From: Desulfuromusa sp.
Lineage (GTDB): Bacteria; Desulfobacterota; Desulfuromonadia; Desulfuromonadales; Geopsychrobacteraceae
Length of the DNA stretch: 18,690 bases
NCBI GenBank assembly: GCA_029933365.1
Contig: JAOZOH010000054.1
Location: 1-18,690, forward strand
Reading direction: 5' to 3'
Shown here piece after piece: positions 8,676 to 15,777 of the stretch. The first letter of the stretch is position 1; the number at the start of each line of letters is the position of its first letter. Made by a program: the position numbers and the translations under genes. Under the pieces are notes generated by a model, which ran no database searches, was not told the DNA's origin, and was given only the letters and a program-made list of their open reading frames with translations.

Positions 8676-10763
8676 ATGTTGAAAATCCAAAATCTGACTG
8701 CACACTACGGCGCAGCGCAAGCCCTTTTCGGTATTAATCTTGAGATTTCTAAAGGTGAAACAATTGCCCTGGTCGGCGCCAATGGGGCAGGCAAAAGTAC
8801 CCTGCTGAAATGTCTGATGGGTCTGGTTAAGCCTTCAGGCGGTCAAATCAGTCTCAATGGTAAAGACGTGACCAACACAAAACCGGCACAGATGGTTCGC
8901 CTTGGCCTGGCATTATCTCCCGAAGGGCGCGAAGTTTTCGGCCATTTGTCGGTACTGGAAAATCTTCAGCTTGGGGCGATCCCCCTAAAAATTTCAAAAG
9001 CTGAATCAACGAAGCGGATGGAGGATGTTTTCAGGCGCTTCCCAAAACTACAAGAACGACACGAACAGCTCGCCAGAACCCTCTCCGGCGGGGAACAACA
9101 GATGCTCGCCATGGGACGTGCTCTGATGACGAAACCCGCCTTATTGCTGCTTGATGAGCCAAGTTTAGGGTTGGCACCGCTGATTACCGACGAAATCTTT
9201 GCCATCATTCATCAACTTGCCCGTTCCGGCACCACGATCCTGCTGGTTGAGCAGAATGCCGCCCGCGCACTCTCAGCTTCGGATAAAGCGTATCTGTTAG
9301 CCAATGGAAAAATTATAGAACAAGGACAAAGTAGTAAACTGTTAAACGATCCGATCCTGCGCTCCGCTTTTCTTGGTGCCGCCAGTGATGCTGATCCGGC
9401 TGCCAGTCGCCTGGGCGCTGCCGGACTGACCAATATTCGTTTGGAGAAACCTGATATGCAACAACAGAATTTTATGCCTGCATTCAACAATGAAGCTAAA
9501 CTGAAAGCCCATCAGTTGGCCGGACTACAATGGACTATCCGCCACGCCTATGAAGGCTCTACCGAATACCGAGAAAAGCTGGATCAAGCTAATATCACTC
9601 CTGATACGATTCAATCTTTAGCTGATTTACAGAAACTCCCCTTTACCACCGCGGATGATCTTCGTGATGGTTATCCTTTTCCTCTCCGTTCGGTCCCCTT
9701 TGAGCAGATTGTTCGGGTCCATGCCTCATCGGGAACAACCGGCAAACGCAAGGTTCTCTGTTATACCCAGAAAGACCTGGATGATTGGACCGATTTCTTT
9801 GCCCGTTGCTATCAAATGGCTGGGATCACTCCCCTCGACCGGGTGCAAATTGCTGTCGGATATGGCGTTTGGACAGCGGGAATGGGCTTTCAGCTTGGTT
9901 GTGAGAAGGTTGGTGCCATGGCAGTTCCGGCCGGGCCAGGCAATATCGATATGCAGATTCAGTTTCTACTTGATTTTCAATCGACTGTCTTTTGCTCCAC
10001 GGCATCCATGGCACTGTTGATGGCAGAAGAAATCCACAAGCGCGGCGTCGCCGACCAGATCGCGGTTAAAAAAATCATCTATGGTTCTGAACGTTCCAGC
10101 CGCTCAATGCGACAGAAAATTTCTGAGCTGTTTGGTGGTGCTGAATTATTTGACATCACTGGACTTACTGAACTATATGGCCCCGGTACCGGGATTGAAT
10201 GCAGCGAGCACGACTGTATCCATTACTGGGGCGATTATTACCTGCTGGAAATTCTTGACCCGGAAACCCTGCAACCTGTCCCCGAGGGAGAATGGGGTGA
10301 GATGGTTGTGACCACCTTGTGCAAAGAAGGTGCTCCGTTGATCCGCTACCGCACCCGCGATATTACCCGGATTATTCCTGGCCGTTGCAATTGTGGTAGC
10401 ATCTTGCCGCGCCATTCCCGCATCAAAGGACGCAGTGACGACACCATCAAGTTCCGTGGTGTCAATATCTATCCCAGCAGTATCGACACAATTTTATCTA
10501 CAGTGCCGGGGATCGGTTCCGAATACCAGATTCATTTAACCCGCGATACTGCCGGACGCGACCACATGCGCTTGCTTGTTGAACGTGCCGAAAGGGTTGA
10601 TAGCAAACGCAGCCCGGAATTAAGTCACGAAGTCAGCCATCAGATCAAAAAAAAGTTATTGGTATCTGTTGATCTGGAACTGATCGAATATGCCAGCCTG
10701 CCTCGTTCAGAGAAGAAGAGTCAGAGGGTGTTTGATAACCGGATTCAGGATGAGATTGTGTGA
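8676..10763 (+). CDS. Fusion of LivF transporter ATPase with phenylacetate-CoA ligase (PaaK)
   Basis: A single 695-codon frame encodes two complete enzymes. Residues 1-235 are LivF: Walker A GANGAGKST 34-42, signature LSGGEQQ 136-142, Walker B LLLLDEP 156-162, and the LivF-style LVEQN 190-194, ending in the usual AFLG. A 25-residue Ala/Gly-rich linker follows. Residues 261-695 are an adenylate-forming ligase of the PaaK family: SSGTTGKRK 351-359 (P-loop), DITGLTELYGP 493-503, IRYRTRDITR 556-565, CNCG 571-574, GRSDDTIKFRGVNIYPS 585-601, and a C-terminal PRSEKKSQRV with the likely catalytic lysine. PaaK converts phenylacetate or related aryl acids, with ATP and CoA, to aryl-CoA. GGAG at 9443-9446, 9 nt before ATG 9456 (M261), could also start a free ligase. 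The ribosome site before 8676 is weak. The domain calls are firm; the exact substrate is unknown. Confidence 0.9.
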   Translation: MLKIQNLTAHYGAAQALFGINLEISKGETIALVGANGAGKSTLLKCLMGLVKPSGGQISLNGKDVTNTKPAQMVRLGLALSPEGREVFGHLSVLENLQLGAIPLKISKAESTKRMEDVFRRFPKLQERHEQLARTLSGGEQQMLAMGRALMTKPALLLLDEPSLGLAPLITDEIFAIIHQLARSGTTILLVEQNAARALSASDKAYLLANGKIIEQGQSSKLLNDPILRSAFLGAASDADPAASRLGAAGLTNIRLEKPDMQQQNFMPAFNNEAKLKAHQLAGLQWTIRHAYEGSTEYREKLDQANITPDTIQSLADLQKLPFTTADDLRDGYPFPLRSVPFEQIVRVHASSGTTGKRKVLCYTQKDLDDWTDFFARCYQMAGITPLDRVQIAVGYGVWTAGMGFQLGCEKVGAMAVPAGPGNIDMQIQFLLDFQSTVFCSTASMALLMAEEIHKRGVADQIAVKKIIYGSERSSRSMRQKISELFGGAELFDITGLTELYGPGTGIECSEHDCIHYWGDYYLLEILDPETLQPVPEGEWGEMVVTTLCKEGAPLIRYRTRDITRIIPGRCNCGSILPRHSRIKGRSDDTIKFRGVNIYPSSIDTILSTVPGIGSEYQIHLTRDTAGRDHMRLLVERAERVDSKRSPELSHEVSHQIKKKLLVSVDLELIEYASLPRSEKKSQRVFDNRIQDEIV

Positions 10764-10849
10764 GGATCGGGGCAAACGGATATTGCAGTCCTATATGATC
10801 GTAGTGGCATCCTGAGGGCAGAAAAACTGCCGATAGATATATGCCTTCC

Positions 10850-11101
10850 CTAACTTCTGCTACGGCTTTTTAACACGTTGGAACCACGTGATACCGTAGC
10901 AATCCCAACCCCCAGCCGATCCGCAATTTGCCGCTGCGGAACTCCTGCATCCAACATTTCAAAAATCTGCAGACGTTTTGCCACCTCATCGAGCTCACTG
11001 GCCGTCAATAGGTCACTGAGAGCCTTTTCCATCTCCTGTGAAGATTTCTGTGTAAGCAAATGATTGACTAAATGTTCAATGTATTTTATGTTTGCATCCA
11101 T
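10850..11101 (-). CDS. TrpR/YerC-like transcriptional repressor
   Basis: The 83-residue protein belongs to the TrpR superfamily (TrpR/YerC/YecD). The body ALSDLLTASELDEVAKRLQIFEML leads into a helix-turn-helix, VPQRQIADRLGVGIATVSRGSNVL, at about 54-77. TrpR itself binds tryptophan and represses trp, aro and mtr genes; YerC-type relatives have less defined ligands. The gene faces the ligase fusion tail to tail. Its 5' end faces the outer-membrane protein gene across a 127-bp shared upstream region. An in-frame stop two codons upstream fixes the ATG at 11101 as the first start. No Shine-Dalgarno precedes it, so the mRNA may be leaderless or nearly so. A trp-operator-like palindrome overlaps this start, suggesting autoregulation. 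Confidence 0.85.
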   Translation of the reverse strand: MDANIKYIEHLVNHLLTQKSSQEMEKALSDLLTASELDEVAKRLQIFEMLDAGVPQRQIADRLGVGIATVSRGSNVLKSRSRS

Positions 11102-11120
11102 GTACTAGTACAATAGTACA
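11101..11120. promoter_or_regulatory. Trp-operator-like palindrome at the trpR-like gene start
   Basis: TGTACTA-N6-TAGTACA is a perfect 7-bp inverted repeat spanning 20 bp. It contains ACTAGT and has the same overall length and outer half-sites as E. coli TrpR operators (consensus roughly TGTACTAGTT-AACTAGTACA, from memory). It covers the first base of the repressor's start codon and its immediate upstream DNA, where a -10 element (TACTAT or TATTGT on the minus strand) would lie. A bound repressor would block its own gene and perhaps the divergent outer-membrane protein gene. Confidence 0.65.
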
Positions 11121-11228
11121 TACGGAACAGAAGTCAACGCTTTTTTAAGAGACACAGGTTCGCTTTATCCGTAAGAAAATGAGCTAATCCTTCTATTTTA
11201 TTACTATTTTCAGTTCAAGGGGTTTGTT

Positions 11229-12140
11229 ATGCGTAATGTTCGTTTCATTCTAGGTGCAGTTATTATTGGCGTCACGCTGTTGGTAACACCGGCTTGGTCT
11301 TATGATCAGCCCTCGGTCAATTTAGGATTTACCAGCTTCCTCGATGGTGGTCCACCCGCTGGACCCGGAATATATTTTACTGAATATCTACAATATTACA
11401 GCGCTGATGACTTTACCGACCTACCACTGCCGGATCCTGAGATTGAAGCAATAGTCAGTCTCAATCAACTCCTCTACCAATCTGATACCCCAATTTTTCT
11501 GGGTGGCAAATGGGGGCTGGATATTATTGTACCTCTGGTCGGGCTGGATAGTAGCCCTTTACCAGACAACAATGCCGGTCTTGGCGATCTGTTGATCGGT
11601 CCATATATCCAGTGGGATCCAATCATGGGGAAAAATGGTCCCATATTTATGCATCGGATTGAGCTACAAACCATTATCCCCACAGGTAAATATGATGACG
11701 ATAAGGTATTGAATCCGGGCAGCAATTCCTGGTCATTCAACCCTTACTGGGCGGCGACCCTGTTTGTCACTCCAAAATTAACTGCCAGTTGGCGGATTCA
11801 CTACCTGTGGAATGGCAAAAATGATGATCCATTTGTTGGTTTTGGCGTCGATGATACCCAGGCTGGTGATGCAATCCACGCTAACTTTGCCTTTGCCTAT
11901 GAAGTCATTCCACATCAGCTGCGAATTGGAATCAACGGCTATTATTTCAAGCAGATCAGTGATTCTGAGGTAAATGGACAAAGTGTTGATGGTCGAGAAA
12001 AGGTATTTGCCATTGGCCCAGGATTAGTCTGGCATGCAAACCAGGATAATCATATTTTCTTCAATGCTTATTTTGAGTCCAATGCCGCTTACCGCACCGA
12101 AGGAGAACGCTATAACCTGCGCTTTGTCCACCATTTTTGA
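11229..12140 (+). CDS. Outer-membrane channel-like protein of the phenol/MetA-pathway family (PF13557-like)
   Basis: The 303-residue protein has a signal peptide (hydrophobic run 6-20, likely cut after PAWS at 24). The rest alternates in beta-barrel fashion and ends in YNLRFVHHF, a C-terminal aromatic outer-membrane insertion signal. The blocks [29 protein letters not shown] and [34 protein letters not shown] match the 'transporter, MetA pathway of phenol degradation' family. These barrels are often encoded in aromatic-compound gene clusters, where they are thought to help hydrophobic substrates across the outer membrane. AAGGGG 8 nt before the ATG is a good ribosome site. The stop codon at 12138-12140 overlaps the first two bases of a 127-bp palindrome. 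The link to the liv genes is by context. Confidence 0.83.
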   Translation: MRNVRFILGAVIIGVTLLVTPAWSYDQPSVNLGFTSFLDGGPPAGPGIYFTEYLQYYSADDFTDLPLPDPEIEAIVSLNQLLYQSDTPIFLGGKWGLDIIVPLVGLDSSPLPDNNAGLGDLLIGPYIQWDPIMGKNGPIFMHRIELQTIIPTGKYDDDKVLNPGSNSWSFNPYWAATLFVTPKLTASWRIHYLWNGKNDDPFVGFGVDDTQAGDAIHANFAFAYEVIPHQLRIGINGYYFKQISDSEVNGQSVDGREKVFAIGPGLVWHANQDNHIFFNAYFESNAAYRTEGERYNLRFVHHF

Positions 12141-12283
12141 TGGCGTCGCAAAAAGTCCGCCCCACTGTGTTGCAGCAGTTTTTCAAGACCTTGACATACT
12201 ATACGTATGCCTTCGCCCTTGAAAAACCACTACGCCTTGTGGAACAAAATTTTTGCTTAGCCATCTGATTCATTTTTGCGAGT
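12139..12283 (-). repeat. GATGGC-palindrome repeat, long copy C (inverted orientation)
   Basis: The 127-bp imperfect palindrome at 12139-12265 starts GATGGC-GTC-GCAAAAA and ends TTTTTGC-TTA-GCCATC. Its inner arms match as CCAC...GTTTTTCAAG against CTTGAAAAAC...GTGG, around a CATAC...GTATG centre near 12202. The right side continues into the complement of the conserved flank seen in copies A and B (12266-12283). Copies A and B carry only the GATGGC...GCCATC ends with 3 nt between them. RNA from this region would fold into a long hairpin and could terminate transcription of the outer-membrane protein gene. Confidence 0.82.
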
Positions 12284-12360
12284 GTATCAATCTTGCTTTT
12301 CACAATGAATTTACTGGAGTGAAGTAGAGAACCAGATTTTATTAAAAAGGAGAACTATCA

Positions 12361-13512
12361 ATGAGAAAAATTCTGGGATTTATCGCCTGCCTGCTACTTA
12401 TAGCTTCTTCTGCTATGGCTGCTGACACTATCAAACTTGGTGCGTTCTTTGACCTGTCAGGTCGCGCCGCTTTCATCGGTACACCGACCAAGCTGGTTGC
12501 TGAGATGGTTGTCGATAAAATCAACTCTGAAGGGGGTATCAACGGCAAAATGTTGGAGCTGACCATTGCCGATACCGAGGCTGATCCAGCCAAAACTGCG
12601 TCAATTGCGAAAAAGTTTATCTATAAAGATAAGGTTGTCGCGATTATCGGTCCAACCTTGACCGACACCGGGATGAACGTCAAAAAAGTTGTCGACAAAG
12701 GGCAAACCCCGATTTTTATGACTGTCGGTGGTGACCCGGTCATCATGGGTGGAAAATTTGGCCCCTATAAATGGGTTTTCAAGTCTCCACAACGCTCCAG
12801 CATTGCGGTAAAACGGATGTTTATGTATCTCAAAGAAAAGGGGTTAACCAAGGTTGCTCTCCTTTCCGCCGCTGATGGTTTTGGTAAGGATGGTGCCCGT
12901 TGGATGAAGAAATTGGCTCCCGAATATGGTATCGAACTGGTTGCCCATGAATCATTCGGTACCCGCGACACCGACATGACTGCCCAGTTGACCAAAGTTA
13001 AAAACAGCAATCCGCAGGCGCTGCTAGCCTGGACCATCGGCCCAGCTGGATCAATTATCGCCAAAAACAAAGCACAGCTTGGTATCGATCTACCGCTGTT
13101 CCAATGCCACGGTTTGCCTGATCCCAAATATATTGAGTTGGCCGGTGCTGCCAGCCAGGGAGATCGGATGCCCGCAACTAAGTTAATGGTTGCCGATGAA
13201 TTATCAGACAGTGATCCGCAAAAAGCGGTTATTCAGGAATTCATCAAGCTCTATAAAGAGAAGGGCTATGACAAGAAGTTCCCGATCAATACTCACTCTG
13301 GATATGCCTGGGATGCCATTATGATTGTCGCAAAAGCCATCCAAAAAGTGGGGACCGACCCGAAGGCCCTGCGAGCAGAGATTGAGGGCACCAAAAACTA
13401 TGTCGGTATTTCTGGAACCTACAACATCACCGCCGAAGATCATAATGGTCTGGATGTCAATTCAATGGTGATGGTGCAAGTAAAAAACGGGAAGTTTGTT
13501 CTGGCTGATTAG
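12361..13512 (+). CDS. livK: Liv-type periplasmic substrate-binding protein (LivK-like)
   Basis: The 383-residue protein has a typical Sec signal peptide (MRKILGFIACLLLIASSAMA, cut at 20/21). The mature part is a type I periplasmic-binding fold: IKLGAFFDLSGRAAFIG, KINSEGGINGKMLELTIADTEADPAKT and VVAIIGPTLTDTGMNV, matching Peripla_BP_6/LivK. It would capture the substrate and deliver it to the LivM-containing permease. LivK-type receptors bind branched-chain or aromatic amino acids or aryl acids, and the ligand cannot be read here. AAAAAGGAG 8 nt before the ATG is a strong ribosome site, in keeping with the high expression usual for receptors. A strong terminator follows 30 bp after the stop. 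It is separated from livM-livG by the fusion, repressor and outer-membrane protein genes, with a repeat just upstream. Confidence 0.92.
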   Translation: MRKILGFIACLLLIASSAMAADTIKLGAFFDLSGRAAFIGTPTKLVAEMVVDKINSEGGINGKMLELTIADTEADPAKTASIAKKFIYKDKVVAIIGPTLTDTGMNVKKVVDKGQTPIFMTVGGDPVIMGGKFGPYKWVFKSPQRSSIAVKRMFMYLKEKGLTKVALLSAADGFGKDGARWMKKLAPEYGIELVAHESFGTRDTDMTAQLTKVKNSNPQALLAWTIGPAGSIIAKNKAQLGIDLPLFQCHGLPDPKYIELAGAASQGDRMPATKLMVADELSDSDPQKAVIQEFIKLYKEKGYDKKFPINTHSGYAWDAIMIVAKAIQKVGTDPKALRAEIEGTKNYVGISGTYNITAEDHNGLDVNSMVMVQVKNGKFVLAD

Positions 13513-13541
13513 CAAGCCTACTGCCCATCCTACTTTCATTG

Positions 13542-13575
13542 AAGAGTCTTCCGTAACGGGAAGACTCTTTTTTTT
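13542..13575 (+). terminator. Strong Rho-independent terminator after livK
   Basis: AAGAGTCTTCC and GGAAGACTCTT form a perfect 11-bp stem with a 6-nt loop (GTAACG), followed by an unbroken run of Ts. It lies 30 bp after the livK stop and clearly ends that transcription unit. Confidence 0.92.
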
Positions 13576-13663
13576 GAATTCATCAACCCGCAAAAGCAAC
13601 ATTTGAAGGATGAGCTGCGTTGGAGTATAATCCTCATTTGTAAAACTTGCGGAAGAGGGCGCT

Positions 13664-14482
13664 ATGGAAAGCAAAATTGCAGCGGCAATAAAACTGCCTC
13701 ATGAACCGGTTGCTATTCTGTGGAGTGATGAGAAGCCTGACGGTGCCAGCATGTTCAAAGAAAAAACCTGGGGTTGTACCCTCTGGTTGATAGCAGGAGC
13801 GGCGAAGGGCAAAGTAGCGGCCTGTGATCGAAAAACCTTTGGTTGTTTTGGAGGTGGAACGGGGGTTGGCTTTGGTGACCAGTATGCCAACTTTCCGGGC
13901 GGAACAGACTGCTTTTGTCGATTTCTTTCCAGTGGAAATGCTGGCAATGAACAAGGTGAAGCGGTTGCTGAGAAGATTAAAAACTTTGCCCCGGCCGAAT
14001 TTATTGATGAGTTCTTACAGGGAGAACGTTACCTGAAAAGTCCTGAGGCGGTACAATCATTTATCAATGACTTGCCCACAAAAGATATTCCTGCAGAGTA
14101 CGTCGTTTATAAACCACTATCTAAGCTGGATATCGATCAAGATAAACCAGTATCTGTGGTTTTTTTCAGTGACCCTGACCAATTTTCTGCCCTGGGGGTT
14201 TTGGCAAACTACAGTTTTGAGGGCAATGATAATGTCATTCTCCCCTTTGCCGCCGGTTGTCAAGCCATCGGTCTGTATTCTTATAAAGAAGCTGAAAGTG
14301 AAAATCCAAAGGCCGTGGCAGGCCCAATGGACTTATCCGCAAGATTATACTTGCGCAATCAGTTCGGTGAAAACATCATGAGTATGTCCATCCCCTGGAA
14401 AATGTTTCTTACCATGGAAGAGAATGTTGAAGGATCTTTTCTTCAACGACATACGTGGAATCAATTGCTGAAAACCAAATAA
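13664..14482 (+). CDS. DUF169-family protein
   Basis: The 272-residue protein matches DUF169 (COG2043). It has an early PVAILW segment (15-20) and a cysteine- and glycine-rich region, WGCTLW...VAACDRKTFGCFGGGTGVGFG (36-71) with TDCFCRF at 81-87. The five cysteines C38, C54, C61, C83 and C85 could bind a metal or cofactor, but that is only suggested by their spacing. Members are common in anaerobic bacteria and archaea, and the function is not established. A GGAAGAGGG ribosome site lies just before the ATG. The next gene starts 31 bp after the stop on the same strand, so the pair is probably co-transcribed. It follows the livK terminator and is a separate unit. Confidence 0.85.
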   Translation: MESKIAAAIKLPHEPVAILWSDEKPDGASMFKEKTWGCTLWLIAGAAKGKVAACDRKTFGCFGGGTGVGFGDQYANFPGGTDCFCRFLSSGNAGNEQGEAVAEKIKNFAPAEFIDEFLQGERYLKSPEAVQSFINDLPTKDIPAEYVVYKPLSKLDIDQDKPVSVVFFSDPDQFSALGVLANYSFEGNDNVILPFAAGCQAIGLYSYKEAESENPKAVAGPMDLSARLYLRNQFGENIMSMSIPWKMFLTMEENVEGSFLQRHTWNQLLKTK

Positions 14483-14513
14483 TAAAACGAGTAAAACTGC
14501 TCTGGAATAACCG

Positions 14514-14888
14514 ATGAAATATGATTTTGATTTTTCAAAAATGCCTGAATACATTTTGATCAAAACCGGTGAATTTGCCGTTGTTGAGGATTTTTATAAA
14601 CTGCTGAAGGATTTGCTTGCTTCGCCCAAATGGGTTAAGGAAACCCCGTTAATTATTGATCATCAGTATCTCGATCTTAAAAAAATGACTTTTGAAGAGG
14701 TCAAAATGATCCAGTCAATCGTCGAATTTTACGCAGAGAAGCTAGGAGGTAGTAAGTGCGCTTTTGTTATTCAAGGAAACAGTAAAACCTTAGCGGCTGA
14801 ACTCACAAATCGATCTGCAAAAGAATCTTTTTCTGCAATTAAAATTTTTTCCGACCTGACTGCGGCAAAAAATTGGGTTTTGCTTTAA
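14514..14888 (+). CDS. Small SpoIIAA/STAS-like protein
   Basis: The 124-residue soluble protein opens MPEYILIKTGEFAVVEDFYKLLKDLLASPKW, continues with a strand containing PLIIDHQYLDL, and ends FSDLTAAKNWVLL. This layout, with a terminal 'F-D-xx-A-xx-W-L' helix, resembles the SpoIIAA-like (STAS-fold) proteins found in many deltaproteobacteria and bacteroidetes. These are generally thought to be cytoplasmic regulators or lipid-binding proteins, with no firm role known. It follows the DUF169 gene by 31 bp and faces the exporter gene tail to tail. No catalytic motif is visible. Confidence 0.65.
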   Translation: MKYDFDFSKMPEYILIKTGEFAVVEDFYKLLKDLLASPKWVKETPLIIDHQYLDLKKMTFEEVKMIQSIVEFYAEKLGGSKCAFVIQGNSKTLAAELTNRSAKESFSAIKIFSDLTAAKNWVLL

Positions 14889-14980
14889 TGTTTATGCCTG
14901 GCTAATGCTCCCAGCAGCTCTGATGTAAAACCCACCGATCAAAATTTCAATAATATGGCACATACGATTGTTCAAAAGGG

Positions 14981-15607
14981 TTATCTAGTTTCAAAAATAA
15001 GCTTTGTGCCAAAAGCAATAAATGCTGCACCGGCAAAACCCTGTATCCAGTTTTGTGCTCTTCCATAATGACTGCTTATTTTTTTAGATGAGAACAGAAA
15101 AACAACGACCGAATACCAGAGCAGTGATATGGACGCCATTAAGGTTACACTCAACATACCAATAAGCAGTGACGGCTCTTTGGGCAGTGCTGATGCGAAT
15201 ATACTTGTAACAAACATCGCTGTTTTTGGATTTAATAGATTAGTTATTAATCCTTTTTGCCAATCAGTAAATAACTTTTGCTGTTGGCATTGAGGTTCAT
15301 CCATTCTTGTGTGGGATCTGAATAAATCAGCCGCTGATTTTATTCCAAGATAAATAAGGTAGCTCCCTCCAACTGTTTTTAGAGAGATGTAAACCCATGG
15401 TGCAACTGTGAAAAGATATGTAATTCCAAAAAATCCAACGACTGCCCAGATCATCGTTCCCGTACAAGTACCAAACACAATAAACATACCGGATAAACGT
15501 GAATGATTAACCGTTGTCTGTACCGTAATCAATAAATTAGGTCCAGGTGTGATGACAGCAATACTCCAAATTGACAGCACGCTTAATAGCGTAATTGTTG
15601 TATTCAT
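14981..15607 (-). CDS. LysE/RhtB-family amino acid exporter
   Basis: The 208-residue length and about six hydrophobic segments fit the LysE/RhtB superfamily, proton-driven exporters of amino acids and their derivatives in the inner membrane. The family hallmark is present: SIAVITPGPNLLITVQTTVNHSRLSGM near 15-41, with the conserved TPGPN at about 20-24, and a LIYLGIKSA segment near 84-92. The substrate is not predictable. The gene diverges from a LysR regulator across 170 bp that holds a 20-bp palindrome, the usual arrangement in which the regulator controls the exporter in response to the substrate. No good Shine-Dalgarno sits at standard distance from the ATG. Confidence 0.88.
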   Translation of the reverse strand: MNTTITLLSVLSIWSIAVITPGPNLLITVQTTVNHSRLSGMFIVFGTCTGTMIWAVVGFFGITYLFTVAPWVYISLKTVGGSYLIYLGIKSAADLFRSHTRMDEPQCQQQKLFTDWQKGLITNLLNPKTAMFVTSIFASALPKEPSLLIGMLSVTLMASISLLWYSVVVFLFSSKKISSHYGRAQNWIQGFAGAAFIAFGTKLIFETR

Positions 15608-15635
15608 GATTTAGATTTCAAATCCTCGTGTGAGC

Positions 15636-15655
15636 GATCAGAGATTGCTCTGATC
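15636..15655. promoter_or_regulatory. Palindrome in the lysE-lysR intergenic region
   Basis: GATCAGAG-ATTG-CTCTGATC is a perfect 8-bp inverted repeat, 29 bp upstream of the exporter start. It could be an operator for the divergent LysR regulator, although it does not show an obvious T-N11-A core. It could equally be a leader hairpin in the exporter mRNA. Confidence 0.4.
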
Positions 15656-15777
15656 CGGTTAAAAACACAGCCAACTCGGGCTCGGTTTGCCTCAATGTTT
15701 GACATGCTACTGCCCAATAGATATCATTACAAATAATTTAATCAGATAACAACAATCATAAAAAGTGATATCAATCT

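Noticed and set aside
9655..10020. 121-codon plus-strand frame inside the ligase domain
   Set aside because: It overlaps the PaaK core motifs in another frame, so it is a shadow of the real gene.
10812..10832. Small hairpin (GGCAG-AAAAA-CTGCC) between the fusion and the TrpR-like gene
   Set aside because: The stem is only 5 bp with no T-run after it on the plus strand, so it is not a credible terminator.
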